In this document: piece after piece, positions 44,664 through 53,343 of the stretch | How positions within the stretch are numbered: position 1 is the stretch's first letter | How the letters are laid out: each line of letters starts with the position of its first letter | Source of the DNA: an uncultured Desulfobulbaceae bacterium | GTDB taxonomy: Bacteria > Desulfobacterota > Desulfobulbia > Desulfobulbales > BM004 | Length of the DNA: 64,000 nt | Reading direction: 5' to 3' | Assembly: GCA_947259115.1 (NCBI GenBank) | Contig: CAMYKS010000034.1 | Span: 30,726-94,725 of the forward strand | Translations under genes and position numbers: made by a program | The notes under the pieces: model-generated | Database searches by the model: none | Seen by the model: only the letters and a program-made list of their open reading frames with translations | Told to the model about the DNA's origin: nothing

Positions 44664-45515
44664 ATGGTCACGGTAGTTGCTGAAAAAAACTTATACCGGT
44701 CATGCCGTATACTATTTGGTAGCGATCTCAAAGTTTCCCATGAATTTCTTCAGTACCTCCAATTGTCAGGGATTAAGAAGGCATATCGCAGGAAAGTAAT
44801 GGAAATTCATCCAGACAGAGGATCCTGCCAAGACCTGATACTGCAACGGAGCATGACCCACCAATTCATTGATGTACACGAGGCATATAAGAATTTAGTC
44901 TCCTACCTTGAAGTCAGGGATACAGGACAAGGGTCGAAGAGCTCTCCCGTGTCATTTTCTGTTAATAAACGAGGAGAAAAAGTAGAGAGACCTGGACAAA
45001 CAAGCGCTGCCGAGCGTAAAAGATTTTATCAGGAAAAAGCAAATATCCACAGAACCAGCAATGGCAGGCAGCAGAAACCTTCAGAGTTTGGACCTCTGCT
45101 TGATCCTAAAAGCCTGTACAGGGGACCGATGCCCAATTGCCCCCTGCTCTTCGGTCGCTATCTTTACTATTCAGGGACCATCAACCTTCAGACAATAGTG
45201 CAGGCTTTGATCTGGCAGCGCTCGCAACGACCTCGGTTTGGCGAGATCGGGCGTCGGCTTGGTTGGTTGAATGAGCAGGATACTTACAGGATATTGCAGA
45301 ACAGGCAAGGGAGGCAACTGTTTGGGGAGTTGGCCTTGGGTCTTGGAATATTGACTCGGGAACAACTGAGTCTCATCCTGCTGCATCAGAAAAAACTCCA
45401 CCGGCGTATCGGTCAGTATTTTGTGGTAAATAATTACTGGGACGGAGCAAGGTTGGAAGAATACATCAAGGCTCACACGAGACATAATTCCAAGGTGCGG
45501 AATCTCTCTGCCTAG
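44664..45515 (+). CDS. J-domain protein with C-terminal MshEN-like repeats
   Basis: The 283-residue protein has an N-terminal J domain with the H-P-D motif (E-I-H-P-D-R-G, about residues 48-50) that stimulates DnaK ATPase. The linker is basic. The C-terminal half has repeats of the type F-G-E-I-G-R-R-L-G-W-L-N-E-Q and F-G-E-L-A-L-G-L-G-I-L-T-R-E-Q-L, the pattern of MshEN/GspE-N modules, some of which bind cyclic di-GMP. A similar short motif is present in CheA of this window. The exact role is unknown. It converges on the TPR gene 45546-47783. Confidence 0.7.
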   Translation: MVTVVAEKNLYRSCRILFGSDLKVSHEFLQYLQLSGIKKAYRRKVMEIHPDRGSCQDLILQRSMTHQFIDVHEAYKNLVSYLEVRDTGQGSKSSPVSFSVNKRGEKVERPGQTSAAERKRFYQEKANIHRTSNGRQQKPSEFGPLLDPKSLYRGPMPNCPLLFGRYLYYSGTINLQTIVQALIWQRSQRPRFGEIGRRLGWLNEQDTYRILQNRQGRQLFGELALGLGILTREQLSLILLHQKKLHRRIGQYFVVNNYWDGARLEEYIKAHTRHNSKVRNLSA

Positions 45516-45545
45516 TTTACAACCCGGCAGCGTTTACTTCTGAGA

Positions 45546-47783
45546 CTATTTGCTTTTAGACTTGAGTTTCCTGTACTCGAAGCAGGCGGGTTCATATCCC
45601 ATTTCACAGGAAAGTTTCAAGTCTTCGGTCACGTTGAACTGGTCATCTTTTGCTTTCCAGGCTTGGGCCCGCCAGTAATAAAGGGTTGCATTCAAGGGAT
45701 CGAAGATGACACCCTGATTGAAATCAGCCATGGCTTCATCAACTTTGTCGAGTTTAATATATGCCCTTCCTCTGTTAATATAGCCTTCGGCATTACTTGG
45801 TGTAAGATTGATGGCCTGGGTGAAGTTTTCAGCCGCCTCCGTAAATTTATCACTTTTCAGGTCCGCCAACCCCAGCTGTATGAATTGTAAAGCTTTTTCC
45901 TTGTTGCCGCTGCTTTCTTCATCCATATCTTTATGAATTGAGGGTGCTGCCCTGTCTACAAAACCGAAGGAATGATCAGAGTCAGCCTTAATTGCCTGAT
46001 TAAAGTCATTCATGGCCTCTTCCGGCATTCCTTTTTCAGAGTAGGCGCGGCCCCTGTTCAGGTATGCGTCACTGAACAGAGGGTTGAGGACCACTGCAGC
46101 TGTAAAGTCTTTAATGGCCTGATCATGCATATTGTTCTGTATAAAGACTTCGCCCCTCTTGTTGTAAAGTTCCGCATCCTTTTTCTCAAATTTCAGTGCA
46201 TGGTTAAAATCCATCAGGGCATCGTTAAATCTGCCAAGTTGGGTATAGGCACTTCCCCTGTTGATCAGCGCATCAACATAATTCGGGTTAATCGCAAGGG
46301 CTTTCGAAAAGTCCTTGATGGCATGGTTATAGAGGTTTTTGTTTATCTGGTTCTCTCCCTGAAGATTATAGGCTTCAGCCTGGCGCAGGTCGGAAAGGGT
46401 CTCCCTCAAGCCGTGGGCGGATGCCGGGAGTACATTCATATCAATCTTGCTATCCGGAAGCTCCAGCCCTTGCTTCTCGGCAAACCGTGTCCACTCTGAA
46501 TCTCCTGCTCCTGCTTCACCTTCTTCAAACTCTCTTAATTTCTCACGATCAAACTCCTCAAGGAGCGGCTCCCCCGGAGGTTTTGGGGCAACAAGTTCGC
46601 CTTCAGGGATTAATGGTCCTTGCTCCTCATCAGGGAGGGGTTCACGGACAACGGAAATCTCTTCTTCAACCTCCATAGAAATCTCAGGTCCATGTGTGGG
46701 TGCAATTTCAGCCTCGGTTTCTAATTTGACATCAGGTTCGGCCTTTTCAGGTTTTACCGACTCAATTGAAGGTTGTTCCTCAACTGAAAGTTGTTCCTCA
46801 ACAGTGATGTCTTTTTCCGGAAACGGTTCGGAAACTGCTTCTGTATCTTCTGTAATTTCCTGCACCATCTCAACTGCAGGACCAGCTTCAGCAACCGGCG
46901 GCTCGATTTCAGCTTCGGTTTCCAAGGTGATTGCAGGAGCAGCCTCTTCAGATTCCAGCGTGATATCAGGCTCCGGCTCTGCAGGCGGCTCGATTTCAGC
47001 TTCAGTTTCCAAGGTGATTACAGGAGCAGCCTTTTCAGGTTCCAGCGTGATATCAGGCTCCGGCTCTGCAGGTGTCTCGATTTCAGCTTCAGTTTCCAAG
47101 GTGATTGCATGAGCAGCCTCTTCAGGTTCCAGCGTGATATCAGGCTCAGGCTCTGCAGGTGGCTTTTCTTCGGGCACAGGTTCCGCTGCAGCAACTTTTT
47201 TCGTTTTTTCAGGCCCAGTGGGAGGCGGAACGGCTTCCGGTGGTTTTTCCTCGAGGATTATCTCCTTTTGGGGTTCGGTCTCTCCAAAAATAATAGTCGG
47301 TTCTTCCTGAGACACTTCTTTTGGTTTAACAACCGGAATTGGTGTGACGGTAACATCCTTTCTGCGCTTGACTTTCTTTACAACTTTTTTGACTTTCTTG
47401 ACGACCGGTTTTGCTTTGGCAGGAGGTGGTGTGACCTCGGCTATGGGTTCAGCAACAGGTTCAGGCGGAATCTCTCTTTCAAGAGCGCTCTTCCATAGAA
47501 TATTGGCATCAGTGTGTTTCGGGTTGATATCAATGGCCCTCTTACAGTCCGCAAGGGCAGCATCAAAGCGTTCGTTTTTAAGGAGAATCAGTGCACGTTG
47601 ACAGTATGCTTCGACAATAGCCGGTCCGCTGGTCGCCGATGTGCCTGCTTCCGGTACGAATTTTTCGGGCAGGACCTTAAGCGACCGTGAGTATTGCAAC
47701 ATACTGCGCAAGGCCTGTATGGAGTAAAAAACGGCAAAGAGCCCGCCAGCAAAGAATATGATGGTCAGGAGCATTATTGCCAT
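45546..47783 (-). CDS. Membrane-anchored TPR protein with long Pro/Glu-rich repeats
   Basis: The 745-residue product has one membrane helix at about 3-22, a TPR-like unit (about 53-95), a basic stretch (K-K-V-K-K-V-V-K-K), and a long acidic Pro/Glu region. That region contains three near-identical 29-residue units (E-P-E-P-D-I-T-L-E with I-T-L-E-T-E-A-E-I-E). The C-terminal ~280 residues are TPR units (e.g. A-L-A-I-N-P-N-Y-V-D-A-L-I-N-R-G), which form protein-binding superhelices. It lies 33 bp downstream of the ATPase-LysM gene on the same strand, so the two probably work together at the envelope. Confidence 0.75.
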   Translation of the reverse strand: MAIMLLTIIFFAGGLFAVFYSIQALRSMLQYSRSLKVLPEKFVPEAGTSATSGPAIVEAYCQRALILLKNERFDAALADCKRAIDINPKHTDANILWKSALEREIPPEPVAEPIAEVTPPPAKAKPVVKKVKKVVKKVKRRKDVTVTPIPVVKPKEVSQEEPTIIFGETEPQKEIILEEKPPEAVPPPTGPEKTKKVAAAEPVPEEKPPAEPEPDITLEPEEAAHAITLETEAEIETPAEPEPDITLEPEKAAPVITLETEAEIEPPAEPEPDITLESEEAAPAITLETEAEIEPPVAEAGPAVEMVQEITEDTEAVSEPFPEKDITVEEQLSVEEQPSIESVKPEKAEPDVKLETEAEIAPTHGPEISMEVEEEISVVREPLPDEEQGPLIPEGELVAPKPPGEPLLEEFDREKLREFEEGEAGAGDSEWTRFAEKQGLELPDSKIDMNVLPASAHGLRETLSDLRQAEAYNLQGENQINKNLYNHAIKDFSKALAINPNYVDALINRGSAYTQLGRFNDALMDFNHALKFEKKDAELYNKRGEVFIQNNMHDQAIKDFTAAVVLNPLFSDAYLNRGRAYSEKGMPEEAMNDFNQAIKADSDHSFGFVDRAAPSIHKDMDEESSGNKEKALQFIQLGLADLKSDKFTEAAENFTQAINLTPSNAEGYINRGRAYIKLDKVDEAMADFNQGVIFDPLNATLYYWRAQAWKAKDDQFNVTEDLKLSCEMGYEPACFEYRKLKSKSK
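46902..47162 (-). repeat. Three in-frame 87-bp tandem repeats in the TPR gene
   Basis: The CTCGATTTCAGCTTC segment recurs at 46902, 46989 and 47076, each exactly 87 bp (29 codons) apart, with few differences. They encode the acidic Pro/Glu spacer. Copy number may vary by slippage. Confidence 0.8.
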
Positions 47784-47816
47784 GTGTTGTTACCGTTGTT
47801 GGGCATCATTGTTTTT

Positions 47817-50168
47817 CTATTCTTTCAGTGTTGTCCAATAATAAAAGGTATTTGGGTTCAAACCGTGAAGAGGCCTGGCATCAGCTGTAATTGATGCAGG
47901 TAATCCATTAATAGCTGTTTGCGCGGACTCTATATCTGCAAAGTTACTATCCAGCAGGATATTAAAGAGGATCTTCCCTTCATCATTTCGTAGCGGAATG
48001 ATCAGCATTTGTGGCGTCCATTTGCTGTAAATCCTCATATAGCGATAGGCGCTTTGCAGGTTGTCAAGGGTAATTATTTTTACCCACCAAGCATCTGCTG
48101 CTGCAGGTGGAAGTTCAGCGAGGATGGTCGGGAAACGTATTTTTTGGCCAACTGACAGGCGATTGGTATTTTTGAGGCCCGGATTGACAGCCAAAACCTT
48201 TTTTACATTCTCCTCATTGAAGTTGCTGGGTCCATATATTTTGCGCATCATATCGCTAAAAGTTTCATCTTCAACAGCAATAATCTCTCCCAGGAAATCG
48301 GGGAGATTTTGTCTGCCTGCTACTTGAGTCGGTCTGGCAGGTAAACCGATTTCCGGTGTTATGGGCAGATCCGGGAAGTATATTGTATCACCGACTTCAA
48401 GACGGTTGGGATTTTTTAAGTGAGTGTTTACTGCCAGGACCTTGGCGGTATAGTCCGGATTAAAGCTGAATGGACCGTAAATGCCACGGATTAAGCGACC
48501 CAAGGTATCTCCCGGCATGACGGATAGTTTACCGATAAGGTCAGGAGCATCAAGCGGCTGCAGGCTTCGATCCAATTTTTTCGCAACCAGGGATTCTGCT
48601 TTTCTTGCGACCAGGGGCGCCTGTTTTTTTGCGGCCCGAAAGGTTTTTGTCGTTTCTTTAGAAAGAACGGGAAAAAAGACCTCATCGCCAACAATAAGAT
48701 TATCCGGATCTTTTAATTGCGGGTTGGCTGCTATGACCTGTTCGATGAAATGTGGTTTCAGGTGCCCGGGCCCATAAACCTTCTGTATCATTACCAGAAA
48801 GGTGTCGCCTGCCATAACGTCACGTCTTTCCTTGATTGCAGGAGTAATGATTTCAGCGATAACCGCAACCTCCTCAGGAGGTGTAACCACTGCAACACTT
48901 TGTTCTTCTGCAGGCGGAGCAGGTTTAACTATAATTTCCACAGGTAATTTCGGCGCAGCCTCTTCAACTATTACCGCAACCTCTCCAGGAGGTGTAACCT
49001 CTGCAACACTTTGTTCTTCTGCAGGCGGAGCAGGTTTAACTTCAATTTCAGCAGGTATTTTCGGCGCAGCCTCTTCAACTATAACCGCAACCTCCCCAGG
49101 AGGTGTGACCACTGCAACACTTTGTTCTTCGGCAGGCGAAGGTGGATTAACTGCATTTTCTGCAGGGGGCTGGGGTTGTGTCTTGGGCGCAGGAGCCTTT
49201 TGGGCAACAGGGGGTTTAGTAGGTGGCCTCATCTTGGGTGCTGTAAAAGTACTTATCTGCTCTGACCATAATCCGAAAACCAGCATAAGAATAAAAAGGC
49301 TTGAGAGGGAACCGGCCCGGATTAACTGCAGTTTTTTTGCACGTTTGGGATTAAGCAGCTTGGCGCAACGCAGGGCCATGAACCAGTCCGCCTTTTTACG
49401 GTTCTCAATGCCGAGAGTAAGAACTATCAGGTGGCAGAGATCTGTAATCTTTTGCGGGTCCCCTTGGGTCAGGCGGTAAATTGCCCATTGGGATGCACTG
49501 CTGAAGAGCGCGGGTGGGGAATCGGGGTTTGCAGCTGCATGCTCCAGGTGAAACCGGATGAATTCCTTTGTCTCTTTGAAACTGAAGGGTTTAAGGCTGA
49601 CGGAGAATACAATCCGGCTGTTCAGGCTGTCGCTGGATTTTATGTTTTTCTGTAAAGATGTTTCTCCGCATATAACAGTCTGCAGCAGGCGGCGGCAGTC
49701 AGTATGGGAGTCATAGAGCGCAGCCAGAGCCTGGAAACAGAATTCAGGCAACATGTGACCATTGTCTATGAGCAGAAGGATATTTTTTTTCGCCTGTTGG
49801 CAATTTTTAAGAAAAAAAGAGTTAAAGGCCTGCTGCAGCTTTTTGTCTCCCACACTTGATGGAGGCTTGATAGTTTTGAAAGCCCCTGCAAGAGTGGTGA
49901 GAAATTGCTGTAGATTGCTGAACTGCGGGTTATTTATACAGAGAACAATAGTGTTTTTATCACCACTGAACTTGTCCGATAACTGGCGTATCAGGGTTGT
50001 TTTCCCAGAGCCGTCATCTCCTATTACTATATGCAGTCCTGCACCGAGACGTATGGAGTGGGTCAGTTTTTCAAAGGAGTCACGAATGGGCTGACTAAGA
50101 AAAATATCCTCACCGGTATTAGCGGCAAAGGGTTCTTTCTTGCACTGAATTGTGTTTAGATAATCCAT
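47817..50168 (-). CDS. ExeA-like AAA ATPase fused to LysM repeats and SPOR-like domain
   Basis: The 783-residue protein has an ExeA/GspA-type ATPase (about 5-275; Walker A G-D-D-G-S-G-K-T-T, Walker B L-L-L-I-D), one membrane helix at about 288-308, and a Pro/Glu-rich spacer with three 37-residue repeats. Three LysM-like modules follow (each with M/V-x-G/D-D-T-F/L, I-Y-G-P, A-V-N-P-x-L-K and V-G-D/Q-x-I-x-F-P), then a C-terminal SPOR-like domain. LysM and SPOR parts bind peptidoglycan. ExeA-type proteins help assemble large complexes through the cell wall. The start at 50168 fits the ExeA N-terminus (M-D-Y-L). Confidence 0.8.
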   Translation of the reverse strand: MDYLNTIQCKKEPFAANTGEDIFLSQPIRDSFEKLTHSIRLGAGLHIVIGDDGSGKTTLIRQLSDKFSGDKNTIVLCINNPQFSNLQQFLTTLAGAFKTIKPPSSVGDKKLQQAFNSFFLKNCQQAKKNILLLIDNGHMLPEFCFQALAALYDSHTDCRRLLQTVICGETSLQKNIKSSDSLNSRIVFSVSLKPFSFKETKEFIRFHLEHAAANPDSPPALFSSASQWAIYRLTQGDPQKITDLCHLIVLTLGIENRKKADWFMALRCAKLLNPKRAKKLQLIRAGSLSSLFILMLVFGLWSEQISTFTAPKMRPPTKPPVAQKAPAPKTQPQPPAENAVNPPSPAEEQSVAVVTPPGEVAVIVEEAAPKIPAEIEVKPAPPAEEQSVAEVTPPGEVAVIVEEAAPKLPVEIIVKPAPPAEEQSVAVVTPPEEVAVIAEIITPAIKERRDVMAGDTFLVMIQKVYGPGHLKPHFIEQVIAANPQLKDPDNLIVGDEVFFPVLSKETTKTFRAAKKQAPLVARKAESLVAKKLDRSLQPLDAPDLIGKLSVMPGDTLGRLIRGIYGPFSFNPDYTAKVLAVNTHLKNPNRLEVGDTIYFPDLPITPEIGLPARPTQVAGRQNLPDFLGEIIAVEDETFSDMMRKIYGPSNFNEENVKKVLAVNPGLKNTNRLSVGQKIRFPTILAELPPAAADAWWVKIITLDNLQSAYRYMRIYSKWTPQMLIIPLRNDEGKILFNILLDSNFADIESAQTAINGLPASITADARPLHGLNPNTFYYWTTLKE
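48861..49140 (-). repeat. 111-bp tandem repeats in the ATPase-LysM gene
   Basis: The ACCGCAACCTCC-type block recurs at 48861, 48972 and 49083, spaced exactly 111 bp (37 codons). The units encode the Pro/Ala/Glu spacer between the membrane helix and the LysM modules. The last unit is partial. Confidence 0.8.
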
Positions 50169-50447
50169 AGAGTAGCGGTTACAGCAAACATGTCTCCAAA
50201 ATGGCAGAGTCGTCAAGTATAAAAAATTCTCAGTATTACTGAAATTACTGCCTAGCCCATAAATATTGGTGCGTCTTAAAAAAACGCAAAGAGCAGAATA
50301 GCGTTATTGGCCTTAGTAAGCAAGTGATTTTATTGTTTTTCAGTGGATTTCGGTGAAAAAATATCCTCAGGATTGCATGAAGGCTTTGCGCCTGTTAACT
50401 ATTAAATGATTAACCAATTTTACAGTTCACTTCGTGGAGTAAAGCTT

Positions 50448-50918
50448 ATGAAGATTTTTCTGCATGGTCTTGAGAGCAGCAGCAAGGGCGCAAAGGCTGC
50501 ATTCCTGCGTGATCTTTATCAGGATTTACTGATCCCGGATTTTAAGGGCAGCCTTTCCGAACGCATGGCTTCCTTAGAGGCTATTCTTGCAGGGCGGCAG
50601 AATATCACACTCATCGGGTCGAGCTTTGGTGGTCTGATGGCCACCATATTTGCAATGGAGAAACCGGGTGTTGTAGACCGGAGTGTGCTCTTGGCGCCGG
50701 CCCTCAATTTCCCGGAATTCTCGCACTATATGCAACAGCGCGTTGAAATTCCAACCTGGATGATTATCGGTAGGGATGATACTGTTACACCTGTAGAAAA
50801 AGTTGTCCCCTTGGCCAGAGAAATTTTTGCAACGCTTCATTTTCATGAAGTGGATGATGATCATATGCTGGCAAGGACCTTCAGACAGCTTGACTGGAAA
50901 ACCATGCTGTCTGCATAA
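50448..50918 (+). CDS. YqiA-like alpha/beta-hydrolase (esterase)
   Basis: A 156-residue small hydrolase. It starts F-L-H-G-L-E-S-S (oxyanion region), has the nucleophile motif G-S-S-F-G-G and ends with a strand with G-R-D-D-T-V-T-P (Asp) and V-D-D-D-H-M (His), a complete triad in the order of the UPF0227/YqiA group. These cleave short-chain esters; the natural substrate is unknown. GGAG lies 9 bases before the ATG at 50448. The aminotransferase gene starts 31 bp after the stop. Confidence 0.83.
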   Translation: MKIFLHGLESSSKGAKAAFLRDLYQDLLIPDFKGSLSERMASLEAILAGRQNITLIGSSFGGLMATIFAMEKPGVVDRSVLLAPALNFPEFSHYMQQRVEIPTWMIIGRDDTVTPVEKVVPLAREIFATLHFHEVDDDHMLARTFRQLDWKTMLSA

Positions 50919-50949
50919 GCGAATTTTTTTATGCTCCCTGCCCTTTATC

Positions 50950-52104
50950 ATGAATGACATTGACTTTGATATAGCGATTGACCGGTATAATACCGCAAGC
51001 CTGAAATGGGAACGGTATGGCAACAGGGATATTATTCCTCTATGGGTAGCTGATATGGACTTCAGGTCTCCAGAAGCTGTCATCAAAGCGCTGGGCAGCA
51101 GGGTAGAGCATGGGGTGTTCGGCTATGGCCTTGCCCCTGAATCACTCACTGAAGTCGTGTGTTCCATGCTTGCCGGGAGATACAGCTGGCAGGTAGAACC
51201 TGAACACCTCGTCTGGTTGCCGGGGCTGGTATGCGGCCTCAATATTGTTTGCAGATCGGTCGGCACAAAGCATGATGATGTTATGACCCTGGTGCCCATA
51301 TATCCTCCTTTTTTGACAGCACCCAAAAATTCCGGCCGCGGGCTTGTCACTGTTCCACTCGTGCAGGAGAGTAACAGATGGGTAATCGATTTTGCAGAAC
51401 TGGAGCGAAGCATAACACCAAAGTCAAGGCTCCTCTTATTGTGCAATCCGCATAATCCTGTGGGGAGGGTATTCAACCGCCGGGAACTTGAAAAACTCGT
51501 TTCGCTCTGCGACAGGTATGACATCATCATCTGCTCCGATGAGATTCACTGTGATCTTGTCCTGGATAAAGACAAAGAACATATTCCCACAGCTGCCATA
51601 AACCGAAAAGCCGCAAACCGGACAATTACGCTCATGGCACCGAGTAAAACCTTCAACATCCCGGGACTGGGATGCTCATACGCCATTATCAGCAACAGAG
51701 AGCTCAGAAAGAAATTTTTACAGGCCATGGCCGGCATAGTGCCGGAAGTGAACATTCTGGGTTTCACTGCAGCCGAAGCGGCATATCGTCACGGCTGGGA
51801 ATGGCATGGGGCTTTGCTGCAATATCTCAGGGGCAACAGCCTTTTGGTGCAAAAAGAAATTGGAGCGATGCATGGACTTACCATGCACCATGTGGAGGCA
51901 ACGTATCTCGCCTGGATAGATGCGCGCATGATCGATAAAATATTCCCCGGCCGTTTTTTTGAACCATTCGGAGTCGGCCTGTCAGAGGGGAGTGATTTTG
52001 GCTGTCCCGGTTTTATACGTTTGAATTTCGGCTGCCCCCGTTCACTCCTGCAGGAAGCGTTGCTAAGGATGAAAAGGGCGGTAGAGAAGAAATTTAATAA
52101 ATAA
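50950..52104 (+). CDS. MalY/PatB-type aminotransferase (cystathionine beta-lyase-like)
   Basis: A 384-residue fold-type I PLP enzyme. P-L-W-V-A-D-M-D-F is the MalY/PatB signature near residue 28, L-L-C-N-P-H-N-P-V-G-R-V the PLP-binding region, I-I-C-S-D-E-I-H-C-D the PLP Asp, and A-P-S-K-T-F-N-I-P-G the Schiff-base lysine. Members cleave cystathionine or cysteine to release sulfide or homocysteine, and some regulate transport. The frame is open upstream, but the ATG at 50950 matches the family start (M-N-D-I-D-F-D). It probably follows the esterase in one transcript. Confidence 0.86.
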   Translation: MNDIDFDIAIDRYNTASLKWERYGNRDIIPLWVADMDFRSPEAVIKALGSRVEHGVFGYGLAPESLTEVVCSMLAGRYSWQVEPEHLVWLPGLVCGLNIVCRSVGTKHDDVMTLVPIYPPFLTAPKNSGRGLVTVPLVQESNRWVIDFAELERSITPKSRLLLLCNPHNPVGRVFNRRELEKLVSLCDRYDIIICSDEIHCDLVLDKDKEHIPTAAINRKAANRTITLMAPSKTFNIPGLGCSYAIISNRELRKKFLQAMAGIVPEVNILGFTAAEAAYRHGWEWHGALLQYLRGNSLLVQKEIGAMHGLTMHHVEATYLAWIDARMIDKIFPGRFFEPFGVGLSEGSDFGCPGFIRLNFGCPRSLLQEALLRMKRAVEKKFNK

Positions 52105-52200
52105 ATGTGCCGGTTCACAAGCATCACCGCCAGGACTCGCAATTATGATATTTATGGGCGCACATTTAACGAGAATAATTTTTCACCTGTGAATTTAAAA

Positions 52201-52269
52201 AAACGTCAAACAATTAAACATACTGAATGTTATACTAATTTTTGGGGACTGCTCTATGGTTCACATAAG
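52201..52269 (-). repeat. ~66 bp repeat, left copy (inverted relative to the right copy)
   Basis: Read on the minus strand this matches 55568-55637 at about 80% identity by eye, with the shared cores TGTGAACC, AGAGCAGTCCC and TAACATTCAGTATGT. It lies 27 bp downstream of the stop codon of the leftward gene 52296-52871. Both copies lie at the 3' end of a gene and point the same way relative to that gene. Confidence 0.65.
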
Positions 52270-52295
52270 TTGCAGGATGTTTAACTTAAATTGTA

Positions 52296-52871
52296 TTAAT
52301 TTTTCCTTTTCCCTTGTTTCAAAAGTTTCCAATCCTCATAATCATACCACCCATCCTTGTTGACATCAGCATGCCGGCCATCCTGTTTTTTTAAATAATC
52401 AATGTAATATTTTGGTGCGCCAAGCTTTTGCAATAATTTGATTGAGTTATTGATGCAAAACAATTCGGCCTCCCTACCGGCAGTTTTTGCAAACAGCTCA
52501 TTCCTTTTTAATTTGCCTTTATATTTTTGATGAAGGTATGAATGGGAAGCTTCATGTACCAATGCACTTGCACACAACATTGGATCGCCGAAGGCTGTCT
52601 TTTCGCTCAGAGTGCATACCGGAGGTCTGGCTCTGGTATTAATACTGGTTGGAATGCCTGGCCTGATTCTGCCAATGTATTTCATTACATATTCATATTC
52701 TGAACGTGCATTTTGTTTCATATACTTGAGGACTTTTATTACCTGCTTGTTGAAGCTGTCATCCCCCTCAATCCTAAGCCCTTCATAATGAATGTTCTTT
52801 GCATGGACGGAAGGTGCCAGGCCGATGATTAGCGTTATGGATATTAATATTCTGAGTAATTGTTGTGCCAT
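52296..52871 (-). CDS. Secreted HExxH putative metalloprotease with EF-hand-like tail
   Basis: The 191-residue product has a signal peptide (1-25, cut near VHA-K). The motif L-V-H-E-A-S-H-S-Y (H-E-x-x-H) at about residue 108-112 is a zinc-protease signature, and a possible third ligand lies in the following helix (E-x-x-A region). Near the end is D-V-N-K-D-G-W-Y-D-Y-E-D-W, an EF-hand-like calcium loop. I do not recognise a named family; proteolysis is inferred from the motif. GGAG lies 7 bases before the ATG at 52871. It lies in a patch of unrelated small genes. Confidence 0.6.
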   Translation of the reverse strand: MAQQLLRILISITLIIGLAPSVHAKNIHYEGLRIEGDDSFNKQVIKVLKYMKQNARSEYEYVMKYIGRIRPGIPTSINTRARPPVCTLSEKTAFGDPMLCASALVHEASHSYLHQKYKGKLKRNELFAKTAGREAELFCINNSIKLLQKLGAPKYYIDYLKKQDGRHADVNKDGWYDYEDWKLLKQGKRKN

Positions 52872-53343
52872 TATAAACTCCAAGCATTATTCTATGTTCG
52901 CAACTATCGATAAACTATGGCCGGCCACCTAATCTTTACCTTTACCAAAAAGTTCCTTCTCCTTTTTCGCAACTACATACGGAAATATTTTGTTTGCCAA
53001 GTTGTCCCCCTTATTTTGCATACTAACGAAATGCATAAGGGGCTGATAGTGCGCCAGTGCTGGCAGTCCCGCTTGATGCAATGGTTAGAAATTTACCTAT
53101 TTTAGTATATTTCCCAATTCATTTTGTAGGATTAATAATGAACTTTTTTTTCTAAAATGGTTTTCTCTGGGATTTGAGTAATTGGTTTCTTTATTTTCAA
53201 TATTGATGCCGATTGAAGGTGACTTAATCCAAATTTTAGTCTCAAATCAGAGGCAACATCATTACTCACATGTTTCATTTCATTAGATACATCAATCCAG
53301 GCCACTTAACAATATTAGTTATTATTTAGCCTTTTTAAGTCTC
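52872..53343. other. Intergenic gap with an attC-like site
   Basis: Apart from the attC-like palindrome at 53021-53090 no gene or RNA is recognised. The left end holds the promoter of the HExxH gene. Confidence 0.5.
53021..53090 (+). repeat. attC-like integron recombination site
   Basis: A 70-bp imperfect palindrome with the arm order of attC sites. CTAAC (53023-53027) pairs with GTTAG (53084-53088), TGCAT (53032-53036) with ATGCA (53076-53080), AAG-GGG-CTG (53037-53045) with CAG-CCC-CTT (53064-53074, with two unpaired bases), and GCCAG (53053-53057) with CTGGC (53060-53064). Two C bases are extrahelical on one arm, as attC requires. It lies in a patch of unrelated small genes. No integrase is in the window. 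Confidence 0.55.

Noticed and set aside
46447..47112. Long plus-strand Ser/Ala-rich frame opposite the TPR gene
   Set aside because: It is the complement of the Pro/Glu repeat region and has no independent start or domain.
48802..49479. Plus-strand Gly/Ser/Ala-rich frame opposite the ATPase-LysM gene
   Set aside because: It mirrors the tandem spacer repeats of the real gene and has no recognisable domain.
52201..52290. Interpretation of the ~66-bp inverted repeats as full attC sites
   Set aside because: Their end arms do not match the R' consensus well and the two copies are in opposite orientation, unlike a normal cassette array.
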